This document shows, piece after piece, positions 52,501 to 58,600 of a stretch of 64,000 nt of DNA (positions are counted from its first letter, which is position 1; each line of letters starts with the position of its first letter). The notes beneath the pieces are model-generated. The model did no database searches, was not told where the DNA came from, and worked only from the letters and a program-made list of their open reading frames with translations. Origin of the DNA: Leptasterias polaris (lineage: Eukaryota > Echinodermata > Asteroidea > Forcipulatida > Asteriidae). Location of the stretch: the NCBI GenBank assembly GCA_037783415.1, contig JAZGTN010000058.1, positions 8,654,001 through 8,718,000 of the forward strand, in the 5' to 3' direction. The translations under genes and the position numbers were made by a program.

Positions 52501-54133
52501 TGAGGACCCAGATGTAGATTGGTACTGCTCTGACCACTGCAGTTCATCAGACCACTACATTTACTATTACTGCCAACGTCACAAAGGTTGGGAGGACTTT
52601 CAGATGGTACAATGTGACCTTGCTGGGGCCTGCACCAAGTATGAGTGGTACCACCCTTCTTGTGTTGGATTGAGAGCGGATAAACTTCCAGGTACGCTTT
52701 CAACAAATATATTTGGTTTCGGGCACCTTCTACGGTACAAGAAAAGTGAATAAAGCAAGCCTATTTAAAGGGAAACAAAAACAACAACAAAACGTTTATT
52801 TCATCAATTAAGTATAAAACACGGCGTGCAATTCACTTTATTATGTTTTCGGAGCCCAACATCTTTAAAAATCTGTCGTCAGACTAAAGTGTGATTAATA
52901 TTTGTTACAGAGGAATGGTTTTGTTGCGAGAGGTGCAAACTTGGAGACATGGGTGATGACCAGGTCCTCGAACACTCCAAGCGGTTGACATGGGAAGGAT
53001 TGTGCCACTTAACGAGGCGGGATTTCATCCGTGAAGGAGATGGTCCGGGTTTGATTTGTGCCTGGAAGATGGACTTCATCGACTTTTGGAATTATAACCA
53101 CACCCATTACAAGCTCATTGCCCACCTGTTTCTGTCAAGTAAGTACTTATAAATGTATCTAAAGAAAAAATATTTAAATCATAACTCTCTATACAACATT
53201 GTTACATATTTACAGATAAAATAAACATTTTCAATACAAATTTCGCTTTTCTTTATGCGATGGAAGAACAACACATTTACATTGAGATAAAACCGCATCG
53301 AGGGGTTTATTAAATGTACAGTGACGTTATTTTTCCTCTTTGAAATTGTTAAGAATGCCTGTGATTTCGTTTTATTTAGATGTTGCTGGAGCAGCACCAG
53401 AAAGGCTGCGACACGAACTCTGGGAAAGGGTCGGAAACATTAATGGACGACCTGGAAAGAATCTTCCACTCGACCAAATAAATGAACACCTTGTTCATGA
53501 CTGCAAAAGTATGTAAAAACTTTAAAAGTTAATTGTGTCGTCACCATCATGCCCATAGAGAAATAAAACTTTTATTGGAAGTTAGCACTTGGTTGAAATA
53601 GTTGTGTTTTAAGTGGATGGCTATCATTACTAGGCCAATGACTGTATGTTGAACACATACCAGGAACTCAACTAACAAAAAATAACCTGTATTTTGTTCT
53701 AGATATGTTGAAACGCTCACACGGTATATACACGGAACTGCAAATTCAAAGATGCAGCCAGCTTTCGGGACCATTTGGGACAAAGGTAGACAACCTCTTT
53801 GCCAACAGTGTCTTAGATGAGGATCGTTTTCGGTCAGCATCGTCGTCTGATGACACAATCGACAAGTATAAGTCAGATGTTGCCACATTTGTTGAAGAGT
53901 ATGGTTTTTGTAATTTGTGGACATACAACGGAAGTAGACACGACACCGGATTAGACACTTTGGAGCCAGGCTACACCGTCAATAATCCCTTACAGCTAGG
54001 GAAATACATTCAGCGGCGCAACAAGGTTACATCAATGTGGATGTCGTACTCCAGGGAGGTGCAAAACAGAGCAGACAATGAACACCAGCCAGTAGCGACA
54101 GAAACAGACCCAGACCAAGTTGAGTTTGAGTAG
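10892..54133 (+). CDS. DUF6589-like protein with two PHD fingers, ten exons in frame
   Basis: Exons: 10,892-11,205; 42,414-42,684; 42,868-43,074; 50,898-51,350; 51,582-51,719; 51,836-52,097; 52,410-52,691; 52,911-53,138; 53,380-53,508; 53,703-54,133. All borders are GT/AG, the phases match (2,0,0,0,0,1,1,1,1) and the sum is 905 codons including the stop, so this part is intact. The N-terminus is not in view. Exons 1-5 match the DUF6589 pattern: a helical lead (KALHAFVQREIHREF), WNVQAGVTVAMMLYA, SLCWDNIQ, then GDGLSIERMRFQREI and LLPTPQEFHKEV. Exons 6-8 encode two PHD-type zinc fingers (FCSCRT...WFHPSCVEH...WYCSDHC; MVQCDLAGACTKYEWYHPSC...WFCCERC). DUF6589 proteins have no established function that I can cite; mobile-element origin is inferred from multicopy behaviour and the convergent RecQ gene. 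Intron 1 (31.2 kb) and intron 3 (7.8 kb) are filled with transposons. Confidence 0.75.
11249..11563 (-). pseudogene. C-terminal fragment of a non-LTR retrotransposon ORF
   Basis: A 104-codon frame matches the tail found after reverse transcriptase in many LINEs: a basic RRMQLAGHCYRH block, an ILWKPTHGHRRRGRSK block, then ELASLMQDRLTW. The stop is followed on the minus strand by a short GAGT tandem tail, typical of a 3' end. It is a 5'-truncated insertion in intron 1 of the DUF6589 gene. Confidence 0.6.
11586..12360. repeat. Left subterminal array of TATAGAATTCTATAGA motifs
   Basis: Dozens of copies of a near-palindromic motif (TATAGAATTCTATAGA and variants) with short variable spacers such as CTTTTCTATAAACCATTTAA. 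They are densest and most regular from 11,930 to 12,300. The motif resembles the array at the other end of the 30.7-kb element. Confidence 0.9.
12591..12789 (-). CDS. Orphan terminal exon, unknown product (tentative)
   Basis: Open frame on the minus strand from a possible acceptor (CCCCATGCATTCAAG) to a stop near 12,594. It encodes a hydrophilic segment containing RDLEKQRQNLVANNDANDDD and ARLLDITDVETLWRNYQRR. Composition and codon use look coding, and it has no initiator. It may be the last exon of a minus-strand gene of the giant element, or a relic. Not recognised. Confidence 0.3.
12790..13182. other. Spacer with homopolymer run
   Basis: No gene. A T-run followed by a G-run lies at 13,150-13,175. 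Confidence 0.5.
13183..13463. repeat. Inner inverted repeat, left copy
   Basis: AAAACCTCCTCCGTTAAAAT...CCAACAATAG...GTGGATTCAACGGAG...GGTCTCCAAACAGCT matches the reverse complement of 39,400-39,648 at both ends, with a diverged middle. It is either an inner layer of the giant element's inverted ends or two copies of a small element. Confidence 0.75.
13464..14096. other. Spacer
   Basis: No gene seen. A GC-rich patch at 13,880-13,935 contains GGGGTTCGAGCAGG, which resembles a Pol III B box only weakly. Confidence 0.4.
14097..14400 (-). repeat. SINE/LINE-tail-like dispersed repeat with (ATT)n tail
   Basis: Read on the minus strand, it ends in GATCATGCTTTGGAAAAGCG, CAATATAAATGCCTGTTATT and an (ATT)n tail. 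A second copy lies inverted at 15,875-16,060 and a third, short copy at 19,515-19,590. The shared body includes GGTGCTGTGGCGCAATCTGC. Confidence 0.85.
14401..15465. other. Spacer
   Basis: Non-coding by inspection. Short frames such as 14,971-15,369 (-) have no family or splice support. Confidence 0.4.
15466..19935 (-). CDS. Unknown 336-aa proline-repeat protein, four exons, accessory gene of the giant transposon
   Basis: Exons on the minus strand: 19,935-19,723 (ATG, donor CAG|GTAGGT); 18,459-18,275 (TTTAATTTCAG; AG|GTAAGA); 16,792-16,286 (TTATTGCAG; AAG|GTAAGA); 15,571-15,466 (TTTGCAG; stop TAA). The phases agree (0,2,2) and the sum is 337 codons including the stop. Residues 1-132 are a compact, charged region (MDHLGGAPIDQLVGVFRSAF; SCCIKDTFENRERVRYDIGE). 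Exon 3 is a proline-rich repeat (PxP units such as QPPIPVRPATPAH). The C-terminus is short and basic (AAEGGRRSRRPNTKFL). I recognise no family. It runs head-to-head with the CACTA transposase, so a DNA-binding role at the subterminal arrays, analogous to plant TnpA, is a hypothesis only. Introns 1 and 2 contain a chromodomain fragment and a dead DDE transposase. Confidence 0.6.
15875..16065 (+). repeat. Dispersed repeat, second copy with (ATT)n tail
   Basis: Inverted relative to the copy at 14,097. It contains CAGATTGCGCCACAGCACC and ends in AGCGCAATATAAATGCCTG followed by (TTA)n. It lies in intron 3 of the proline-repeat gene. Confidence 0.85.
16315..16705. repeat. 18-bp coding minisatellite in the proline-repeat exon
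   Basis: Alternating 18-bp units GGGCGGGAGTCGCTGGCT and GGGCGGGAATTGGAGGGT, with 15-bp variants. Units are multiples of three, so several frames stay open on both strands. The frame supported by splicing on the minus strand reads proline/alanine-rich PxP units. Confidence 0.9.
17356..18021 (-). pseudogene. DDE_Tnp_4-type transposase fragment
   Basis: 221 codons matching the DDE_Tnp_4 catalytic core: CVAIIDCTEIFIER with first Asp, SQTWSNYKHNNTYQ, SLLSKGWGGRVSDKEI, DEVLADRGFHI with second Asp, then RLRIPAFTKGKKLLS and SRVRIHVERVIGRM with Glu. The N-terminal DNA-binding part is missing, and the sequence just upstream is interrupted by stops (MVTWFP then a stop), so this is a dead 5'-eroded copy. 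PIF/Harbinger and ISL2EU-type elements carry such domains; which one is unresolved. It lies within intron 2 of the proline-repeat gene. Confidence 0.8.
18591..18767 (+). pseudogene. Chromodomain fragment
   Basis: The frame reads NEIERIIRGRYKNKRLEYFI, then KWKGFPSSKNTWEPDTNL. This is a standard chromodomain with the aromatic cage positions Y/W/W retained, followed by KNHLKNSGKI and a stop. A possible acceptor (TTTTTTCAAAG) precedes it. It is an isolated domain in intron 1 of the proline-repeat gene on the opposite strand, probably the tail of a retroelement or transposase. Confidence 0.65.
19476..19600. repeat. Poly-G run plus third copy of the (ATT)n-tailed repeat
   Basis: A run of about 25 G at 19,476-19,501 is followed by an (ATA)n stretch and AACAGGCATTTATATTGCGC, the same end as the repeats at 14,097 and 15,875. 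Confidence 0.8.
20378..20429 (+). promoter_or_regulatory. ZNF143-like and YY1-like sites in a CpG-rich divergent promoter
   Basis: ATTACCCAGCATGCATTGCG (20,378-20,397) resembles the ZNF143/SBF site core CCCAGCATGC. AACAAGATGGCGGC (20,416-20,429) matches the YY1 core AAGATGGCGGC in the orientation usual just downstream of TATA-less start sites. The surrounding 20,000-20,450 is CpG-rich against an AT-rich background. It lies between the ATGs of the divergent proline-repeat gene (19,935, -) and the CACTA transposase (21,419, +). Promoter function is inferred. Confidence 0.55.
20430..21418 (+). other. 5' leader region of the CACTA transposase
   Basis: AT-rich and non-coding. A TTCG microsatellite at 21,380-21,410 lies directly before the ATG. 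Upstream in-frame Met codons would translate the microsatellite (RSFVRSF), so the ATG at 21,419 is preferred. Confidence 0.4.
21419..28103 (+). CDS. EnSpm/CACTA-type transposase (tnp2 + DUF4218), 11 exons, intact
   Basis: Exons: 21,419-21,709; 22,430-22,644; 23,009-23,193; 23,395-23,574; 23,897-24,121; 24,337-24,677; 25,210-25,458; 25,908-26,105; 26,402-26,563; 26,804-26,909; 27,583-28,103. All junctions are GT/AG with matching phases, summing to 891 codons including the stop. The N-terminus has a Cys/His cluster (VCKCPKCSILGG...THM). The tnp2 part carries YKDGTTSAHKAFSYIPLIPR, ALSVSADGFDPF with the first catalytic Asp, YSMHPVILKCMNFD, IPGPRGPSDMNPYLAPLVDE and GVFDNPGSS with the second Asp, then a CRHC pair. 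The DUF4218 part carries SIQTLCMHIMHHSA and SLWMYGFERFMSFL. The plant relative (TnpD/tnp2) cuts at the element ends. A complete 890-residue frame implies recent activity. The gene is central in the 30.7-kb element and divergent from the proline-repeat gene. Confidence 0.85.
28104..31079. other. Long non-coding stretch
   Basis: No gene seen. It holds (ATT)n at 28,270-28,302, a purine-rich G-run tract at 29,290-29,360, and a short direct repeat (CAAAGGCAATATATGAATTG) at about 29,873 and 30,061. The 134-codon frame 30,113-30,517 (-) has no support. Confidence 0.5.
32607..33816 (+). repeat. 1.2-kb direct duplication, copy 1
   Basis: Apparently identical to 35,661-36,870, with a constant offset of 3,054 bp. 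Both copies start at GAAATTACTAGCACAGATC and end at GGCTATTCATGTATCTG. The flanks differ and the ends do not have LTR-like TG/CA form. It contains a (ATT)n-tailed GCGCTATATAAG end typical of a retroposon tail. Confidence 0.9.
34762..34820. repeat. Hairpin in the repeat module
   Basis: GGTAAAAGTGGAGAGGA / TCCTCTCCACTTTTACC arms around AGCTGCATTCAAAATGCAGC. It marks an inverted junction of two module copies. Confidence 0.85.
35103..35157. repeat. Perfect 27-bp-arm palindrome
   Basis: CCTGCAAATCCCTTTGATCG is followed by CAACATA, a single A, and the exact reverse complement. A second small palindrome (TATGTACATATTATGTACAT) follows directly. Confidence 0.9.
35661..36870 (+). repeat. 1.2-kb direct duplication, copy 2
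   Basis: Second copy of 32,607-33,816. The absence of visible differences indicates recent duplication or gene conversion, or an assembly artefact. Confidence 0.9.
36890..37340 (-). other. Possible eroded exon(s), unrecognised
   Basis: Two minus-strand frames look weakly coding. One ends SNLRRRCVETLTGVFNQGEI before a stop near 36,897 and follows a possible acceptor (TTATTATTTAG) near 37,048. The other (37,080-37,283) contains FWQFFVGASRVNDETF. They do not join convincingly, and I recognise neither. Confidence 0.2.
37440..37590 (+). other. Possible degenerate 5S rRNA-like sequence
   Basis: ATACGGCCAGTGATGAT and, 40 bases on, CCGTTCCGAAGTTAAACAGG then ACTGAGGC resemble the 5' part and the box A region of 5S rRNA (CCGAAGTTAAGCA). 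GGCAGGCATACTATGG and ACCGTATTGGTTGTGT are weaker matches to its 3' half. It is at most a pseudogene or a 5S-derived SINE head. Confidence 0.25.
37885..37975. repeat. Short palindromic tandem repeat
   Basis: GACCATGGAGCCTCCATGGTC repeated about three times. Each unit is itself self-complementary. A TATA-like GTATATAGC follows at about 37,972. Confidence 0.85.
39400..39648. repeat. Inner inverted repeat, right copy
   Basis: Reverse-complement match to 13,183-13,463 at both ends (AGCTGTTTGGAGACCGTTAG; AACGGAGGAGGTTTTCAA). Confidence 0.75.
39878..40634. repeat. Large foldback element, arms about 340 bp
   Basis: The left arm from CTACTCCTAGAACTATATGA and the right arm ending TCATAGTTCTAGGAGTAG are nearly exact reverse complements across the pseudo-coding stretch. 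Both strands therefore show the same fake peptide beginning MGPENPLRKTKV. A short loop lies near 40,240-40,280. It lies inside the giant element near its right end. Confidence 0.9.
40682..40905 (-). pseudogene. Relic or orphan exon resembling BEN/chromatin-protein N-termini (tentative)
   Basis: On the minus strand a GC-richer frame reads YCWAGYVLVKWVDEDSWDVL followed by PMKKCLHDLNREEDG and ends AMLLAYGQV then a stop. The YVLVKWVDEDSW pattern resembles short N-terminal modules of many invertebrate BEN-type proteins; this is a family impression only. There is no in-frame ATG at its start (an in-frame TAG precedes it), so it is a relic or an internal exon. Confidence 0.3.
41600..42259. repeat. 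Right subterminal array of TATAGAATTCTATAGA motifs
   Basis: Units of about 125 bp combining TTCTATAGAAATTTAGATC, TTATTCTATAGAATTCTATA, AAACCGATTTCTATAGACAA and GAGAAGCGGGGACGCCATTT are repeated about four times. The array is capped by the terminal inverted repeat ending CTTTTTTGTAAGGG. Confidence 0.9.
42414..43074 (+). CDS. DUF6589 gene, exons 2-3
   Basis: Exon 2 (42,414-42,684) follows TTTTCTGGCATGCAG. A competing TAG acceptor seven bases downstream would give the wrong frame. Exon 3 (42,868-43,074) follows TGTCTGTTCAG and ends CG|GTATGT. They encode the WNVQAGVTVAMMLYAHSPKI and SYSLCWDNIQWEAKR segments. Confidence 0.75.
43660..46926. repeat. Tandem 1.15-1.8-kb repeat rich in TGACGTCA palindromes
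   Basis: Units begin near AACAAGAGGTGTTCGG (43,890; 45,680; 46,825). The segment 44,871-45,620 recurs at 46,026-46,775 with an offset of 1,155 bp and moderate divergence. Each unit has several GATGACGTCATC sites. The last two ends are hairpins (AGGTGTTCGGAGC / GCTCCGAACACCT at 46,829-46,862; AGGTGTTACGGGC / GCCCGAACACCT at 46,897-46,926). Non-coding, in intron 3 of the DUF6589 gene. Confidence 0.85.
47604..50798. mobile_element. Nest of pogo-type elements with GGGAATACCGGAC ends
   Basis: Forward ends (TA|GGGAATACCGGAC) are at 47,604 and 47,802. Reverse ends (GTCCGGTATTCCC|TA) finish at 47,792, 50,396, 50,781 and 50,798. The pairs define a 189-bp MITE (47,604-47,792), a 2,595-bp coding element (47,802-50,396) and extra outer right ends. 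Every end is flanked by TA, the expected pogo/Tc1 target. The outermost flanks are also mirrored (GTAGATG / CATCTAC). Confidence 0.85.
48144..50051 (-). pseudogene. pogo/Tigger-type transposase with C-terminal PHD-like finger, two frameshifts
   Basis: The start ATG at 50,051 begins MPFKYVRKTGRGSWSPEDM. A psq-type helix-turn-helix (MACRRGEMSIRLAAKTYNVP) and a CENP-B-like helix (FWMAGFLKRHPRI) follow. Near 49,500 the frame shifts by one base. The DDE_1 core continues with Asp in KIYNVDESGMP, Asp in VLLIIDGHTSH and Asp in KYLQPLDRSVFKSL, the DDD form typical of pogo. A second frameshift near 48,570 leads into a Lys-rich linker and a PHD-like finger (YCAYCDGYFF...WIQCQACKSWFHEEC...FTCDECRK), with the stop at 48,144. 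Two frameshifts mean this copy is probably dead, unless they are sequencing errors. It lies antisense in intron 3 of the DUF6589 gene. Confidence 0.88.
50898..54133 (+). CDS. DUF6589 gene, exons 4-10 (DUF6589 core, PHD fingers, C-terminus)
   Basis: Exon 4 carries YTLPVNGDGLSIERMRFQRE. Exons 6-8 carry the two PHD fingers (about residues 543-655 counted from the first visible exon). Exons 9-10 end in an acidic tail (TDPDQVEFE). Introns here are short (115-316 bp), in contrast to introns 1 and 3. The stop at 54,131-54,133 is only 100 bp from the LTR element. Confidence 0.78.
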
Positions 54134-54233
54134 ACAAATAAGGCTAAATTATAATTATAAGCACTTATTTATGCACTGAACACGTTTGGTAACATGTCAA
54201 AGACCAGTATTTAATTGGTGTATTCCAACATAT

Positions 54234-54593
54234 TGTAACAAGAATTTGTCCACAGATTCTTCTCGGCAGAACACAACAAAAACACACAGCAGGATACAGT
54301 TTTCTCGGTCTATTTATTACTGGTTTATTCAACACGTCTCTACTCCAAAACTCACATCACAAGAAGAACGTTTAGGCTACGTCTTCCCAACGAGACGGGT
54401 GTCCCAGCCGTTCAGCGAGGGGCCCGCTGCGACACAGCTCTAACAACGGTGCCGTGTCACAGCGCCCTCCAGGAGGCCGCTCGGTAACACGGCTCCCACC
54501 GGGCCCGTGTCACAGCGCCCTCCCATCATCGGCCGACTCCACCACGGAGTCGTGCTGGCGCCCTCTTGCTGAACGGTCTGGGCCAACGCTACA
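54234..54593 (-). repeat. 3' LTR (element orientation)
   Basis: 360 bp, starting TGTAGCGTTGGCC and ending AATTCTTGTTACA on the minus strand. It contains two AATAAA signals and a GGAGGGCGCTGTGACACGG duplication. The last 27 codons and the stop of the big ORF lie inside it. Confidence 0.95.
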
Positions 54594-55664
54594 CTGCCCC
54601 CTCCAAGAACACTGCTTGTCCCCAAGCAGGCAGCGAACTCCCGTCCCGGTGGGAACACGCAACCTGTACAGAAACGACAAACAAAAAAGGAAAGAGCAAC
54701 AACAAAAAAACAATGGCTGGCAAGTCTGTCCCAAGGTCCGGGTGTCCCTGGCGGTGGCTGTCGCTGGGTCTCCGTCTGTTCCCACCCCCGTGTGCTCCAT
54801 CCTCCACTCGTTCCGCAGGTGTTCACACAGGGGTGTGGATGCGTCCCGGCGATGGTGATGCGGTTCTGACTGGACGGCGGCGTCCTGGAATGACTGGTGG
54901 GCCACGAGGGTGCCGTCCACTGGCAGCGTCCATTCGGAGCCATCAGGCATGGTGATGCAAGCGCCCGCTGGAATCCTATTTCGCAGCCCCAAACCCAAGG
55001 GCAACGGCGGTGGTGGACAGGTGGGGGCCTCCGTCCCGGTCTGGGACGCCTCATCCCTCTGATGTGACATCCCCCGTTGTCGGCCGGTCCAGCGGTGCCC
55101 CGAGGGCTCCAGAGGCCCCTGCTTCCGGTGGGAGCCTGGTGACGGAGACTTCTCCGTGTGGGTCTGGTCTCCGTGGGGGGCCTCTCGGTCGAGGACGGGC
55201 GGGGGTGGTGCCCGTTCCCTCTTCTTGCTCTCCCGGCGTCCTGGGGCAGGCGGTGTCTGCGTACCAGGTGCTGCGGAAGGTCGCTCCTGGGTGGCCTGTC
55301 GTCTCTCTCGGGAAGGGGGTCTCCGGTGGGCGTCCTCCGGCTGGGGCTTCGAAGCGTCGGAGGGGGGTTCCGAACGGTCCCCAACCCTTCCCTGCTCCAT
55401 GCCGTCCACCTCCATCTCCGTGTCACTGGCGTGAACTTCCAACTTGTCCTCCACCAGGGCCGTCGCCACGAAACCCGGCTTCAGCAGGCAATATCGTAGG
55501 TGGCGCTGCCGCATGTCATCCCTGTAAAAGTCCCTCCCGCATCCGAACGGGCACGTGAAGGGCCTAAAAGGGTGTGTGACCGGACAGGAGGTTTTGAGGT
55601 GTCGTTTCAGGTTCCCGGTCCGGTTGAAATATTTCCCACACTGTCTACACTCCGCCCCCTCCAT
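54510..55664 (-). CDS. Predicted spliced product: 384-aa zinc-finger protein
   Basis: The ATG at 55,664 lies two bases after a strong 3' splice site and opens MEGAECRQCGKYFNRTGNL. It is in the same frame as the C-terminal part of the giant ORF. Joined to a donor in the leader at 60,160 it would be the first ATG of a subgenomic mRNA. Both zinc fingers and the hydrophobic segment would be included, without Gag or repeats. It is a prediction from splice signals only. Confidence 0.5.
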   Translation of the reverse strand: MEGAECRQCGKYFNRTGNLKRHLKTSCPVTHPFRPFTCPFGCGRDFYRDDMRQRHLRYCLLKPGFVATALVEDKLEVHASDTEMEVDGMEQGRVGDRSEPPSDASKPQPEDAHRRPPSRERRQATQERPSAAPGTQTPPAPGRRESKKRERAPPPPVLDREAPHGDQTHTEKSPSPGSHRKQGPLEPSGHRWTGRQRGMSHQRDEASQTGTEAPTCPPPPLPLGLGLRNRIPAGACITMPDGSEWTLPVDGTLVAHQSFQDAAVQSEPHHHRRDASTPLCEHLRNEWRMEHTGVGTDGDPATATARDTRTLGQTCQPLFFCCCSFLFCLSFLYRLRVPTGTGVRCLLGDKQCSWRGQCSVGPDRSARGRQHDSVVESADDGRAL

Positions 55665-58600
55665 CCTGGGGGGAAGAGAAACAGAGAAAAGGTCTGTGTT
55701 AGTAACAGGAGGGCAATATCTGCTGGGCTTGATCACCCTACGCCTGCACCGTGTCGTTCGACTAGGAATGGTGTCTGGCTCCCCGGCTGCTGGCCGTGGT
55801 TGCCCACCCCCTCCATTACTGGTTCGTCCTGCTCCTTTCTCCTTCTGCACACTTCCCCTTTCTCCTGTTCTCGAGGATGTAGTTGCCTCGCCTAGGTAGG
55901 GCTTCAGCCGATTATACCACACCGGCCGCCCTGGACCGTAGCGAGCCCCGGTCACGTGTCTGTCATACTGGCGTCGCTGGTGCGAGGGGCCTCCGCCGGT
56001 TGATTGCTGTGTCGACTTAGGTTCGTTCGGCACCTGTCGCTTGTTATAAAATCTCCGCTTCTTGAGCGGGCAGTCCCGTCGGATATGGCCAAACTCATGG
56101 CACCCGAAACATTCCACCATCGGGCGATCGAAAACTCGGTGCGGGGCACCTGTGTTCACTCCATTAGCCCCCGGCTGTGGTTGTGCTACTGACCGGACAT
56201 ATTTAGCCTCTTGCCTGATTCTCTTGTTCTGCTCCTGAGATTCCAGGAACGCCTCCATCTCGGTGGCGAGGGTGATGGCTTCGGTCAAGGTCGTCGCCGT
56301 CCTCGAGAATACGTAGCATTGCAATTGCTCGTCTCCCAATGCATTTCTAAAAGCCTCCACGGCCAAATCCTCTCGAGCCCGGACTGACAGTTTCGGGTAG
56401 CTCTTGGCGACCAACCGCCGAATAGACTGTCCCAGGCTGCTTATTGACTCACCGCTACCTCGGTGACGCATTGACAGCTGCGCCCGATGCAGTGGTATTT
56501 GGGCCGTGACTCCGAATCGCTTCTCGAAGTACTCCAGGATGCGAGGATACTCCTTACGTGCCGCCGGCTCCATGTCAGCCAAGGCTTCTTGTGCCGGGCC
56601 CTTCATATGGGAGGCCAGAAACAGTGCCTTCTCGGCCTCCTCCCACTGGTTGACGGTCGCGACGCTCTCGAAGTGGACTAGATAGTCGGACCAGGAGGAT
56701 TCGCCGTCAAACTTATTCGGAAGCATCATGGGTCTCCGACTCCCTGAGGGGGGGCCCGACTCCTCCCGTTCTGCGGACGGCACCACCCCGCCCGCAGCTG
56801 TAGTCACTGGTGGTGCGTCAACAAGCCCGACTTGCTGAGGGCTGGTTGTGGTGGCGTACTTTGCCCCCACGCCATGGTCCACCCGCTTCGGTAGTGTGGT
56901 GCAGAGCTGGGCCGTGGGCCCCGCTCCATAGACTTGTGCAGTGCGGAGCTGACTCACAAGCTCCGCTCCATTGACTTGTGCAGTGCGGAGCTGACTCACC
57001 GGCTCCGCTCCATAGGTTTGTACAGTGCGGAGCTGATTCACAGGCTCCGCTCCATAGGTTTGTACAGTGCGGAGCTGGGCCATGGGCTCCGCTCCATAGG
57101 GTTGTGCAGTGCGGAGCTGATTCACAAGCTCCGCTCCATAGGTTTGTACAGTGCGGAGCTGAGCCGTTGGCTCCGCTCCATAGGGTTGTGCAGTGCGGAG
57201 CTGATTCACAAGCTCCGCTCCATAGGGTTGTGTAGTGCGGAGCTGAGCCGTGGGCTCTGCTCCATTGGTTTGTACAGTGCGGAGCTGATTGACAGGCTCC
57301 GCACAATAGAATTGTGCAGTGCGGAGCTGAGCCGTGGGCTCCGCTCCATTGGTTTGTACAGTGCGGAGCTGATTGACAAGCTCCGCTCCATAGGGTTGTG
57401 TAGTGCGGAGCTGATTGACCGGCTCCGCACAATAGAATTGTGCAGTGCGGAGCTGAGCCGTGGGCTCCGCTCCATTGGTTTGTGCGGTGCGGAGCTGATT
57501 GACAGGCTCCGCACAATGGGGTTGTACAGTGCGGAGCCGATTCACAAGCTCCGCTCCATAGGTTTGTACAGTGCGGAGCTGAGCCGTGGGCTCCGCTCCA
57601 TTGGTTTGTACAGTGCGGAGCTGATTGACAAGCTCCGCTCCATAGGGTTGTGTAGTGCGGAGCTGAGCCGTGGGCTCCGCTCCATTGGTTTGTACAGTGC
57701 GGAGCTGATTGACAAGCTCCGCTCCATAGGGTTGTGTAGTGCGGAGCTGAGCCGTGGGCTCTGCTCCATTGGTTTGTACAGTGCGGAGCTGATTGACAAG
57801 CTCCGCTCCATAGGGTTGTGTAGTGCGGAGCTGAGCCGTGGGCTCCGCTCCATTGGTTTGTACAGTGCGGAGCTGATTGACAAGCTCCGCTCCATAGGGT
57901 TGTGTAGTGCGGAGCTGAGCCGTGGGCTCTGCTCCATTGGTTTGTACAGTGCGGAGCTGATTCACAAGCTCCGCTCCATAGGGTTGTGTAGTGCGGAGCT
58001 GAGCCGTGGGCTCCGCTCCATTGGTTTGTACAGTGCGGAGCTGATTCACAAGCTCCGCTCCATAGGGTTGTGTAGTGCGGAGCTGAGCCGTGGGCTCCGC
58101 TCCATTGGTTTGTGCGGTGCGGAGCTGATTGACAGGCTCCGCACAATGGGGTTGTGCAGTGCGGAGCTGATTCACAAGCTCCGCTCCATAGGTTTGTACA
58201 GTGCGGAGCTGAGCCGTGGGCTCCGCTCCATTGGTTTGTACAGTGCGGAGCTGATTGACAAGCTCCGCTCCATAGGGTTGTGTAGTGCGGAGCTGAGCCG
58301 TGGGCTCCGCTCCATTGGTTTGTACAGTGCGGAGCTGATTGACAAGCTCCGCTCCATAGGGTTGTGTAGTGCGGAGCTGAGCCGTGGGCTCTGCTCCATT
58401 GGTTTGTACAGTGCGGAGCTGATTGACAAGCTCCGCTCCATAGGGTTGTGTAGTGCGGAGCTGAGCCGTGGGCTCCGCTCCATTGGTTTGTGCGGTGCGG
58501 AGCTGATTGACAGGCTCCGCACAATGGGGTTGTGCAGTGCGGAGCTGATTCACAAGCTCCGCTCCATAGGGTTGTGTAGTGCGGAGCTGAGCCGTGGGCT

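Noticed and set aside
54440..55426. 328-codon Arg/Pro-rich frame
   Set aside because: Shadow frame of the GC-rich C-terminal part of the Gag-like gene.
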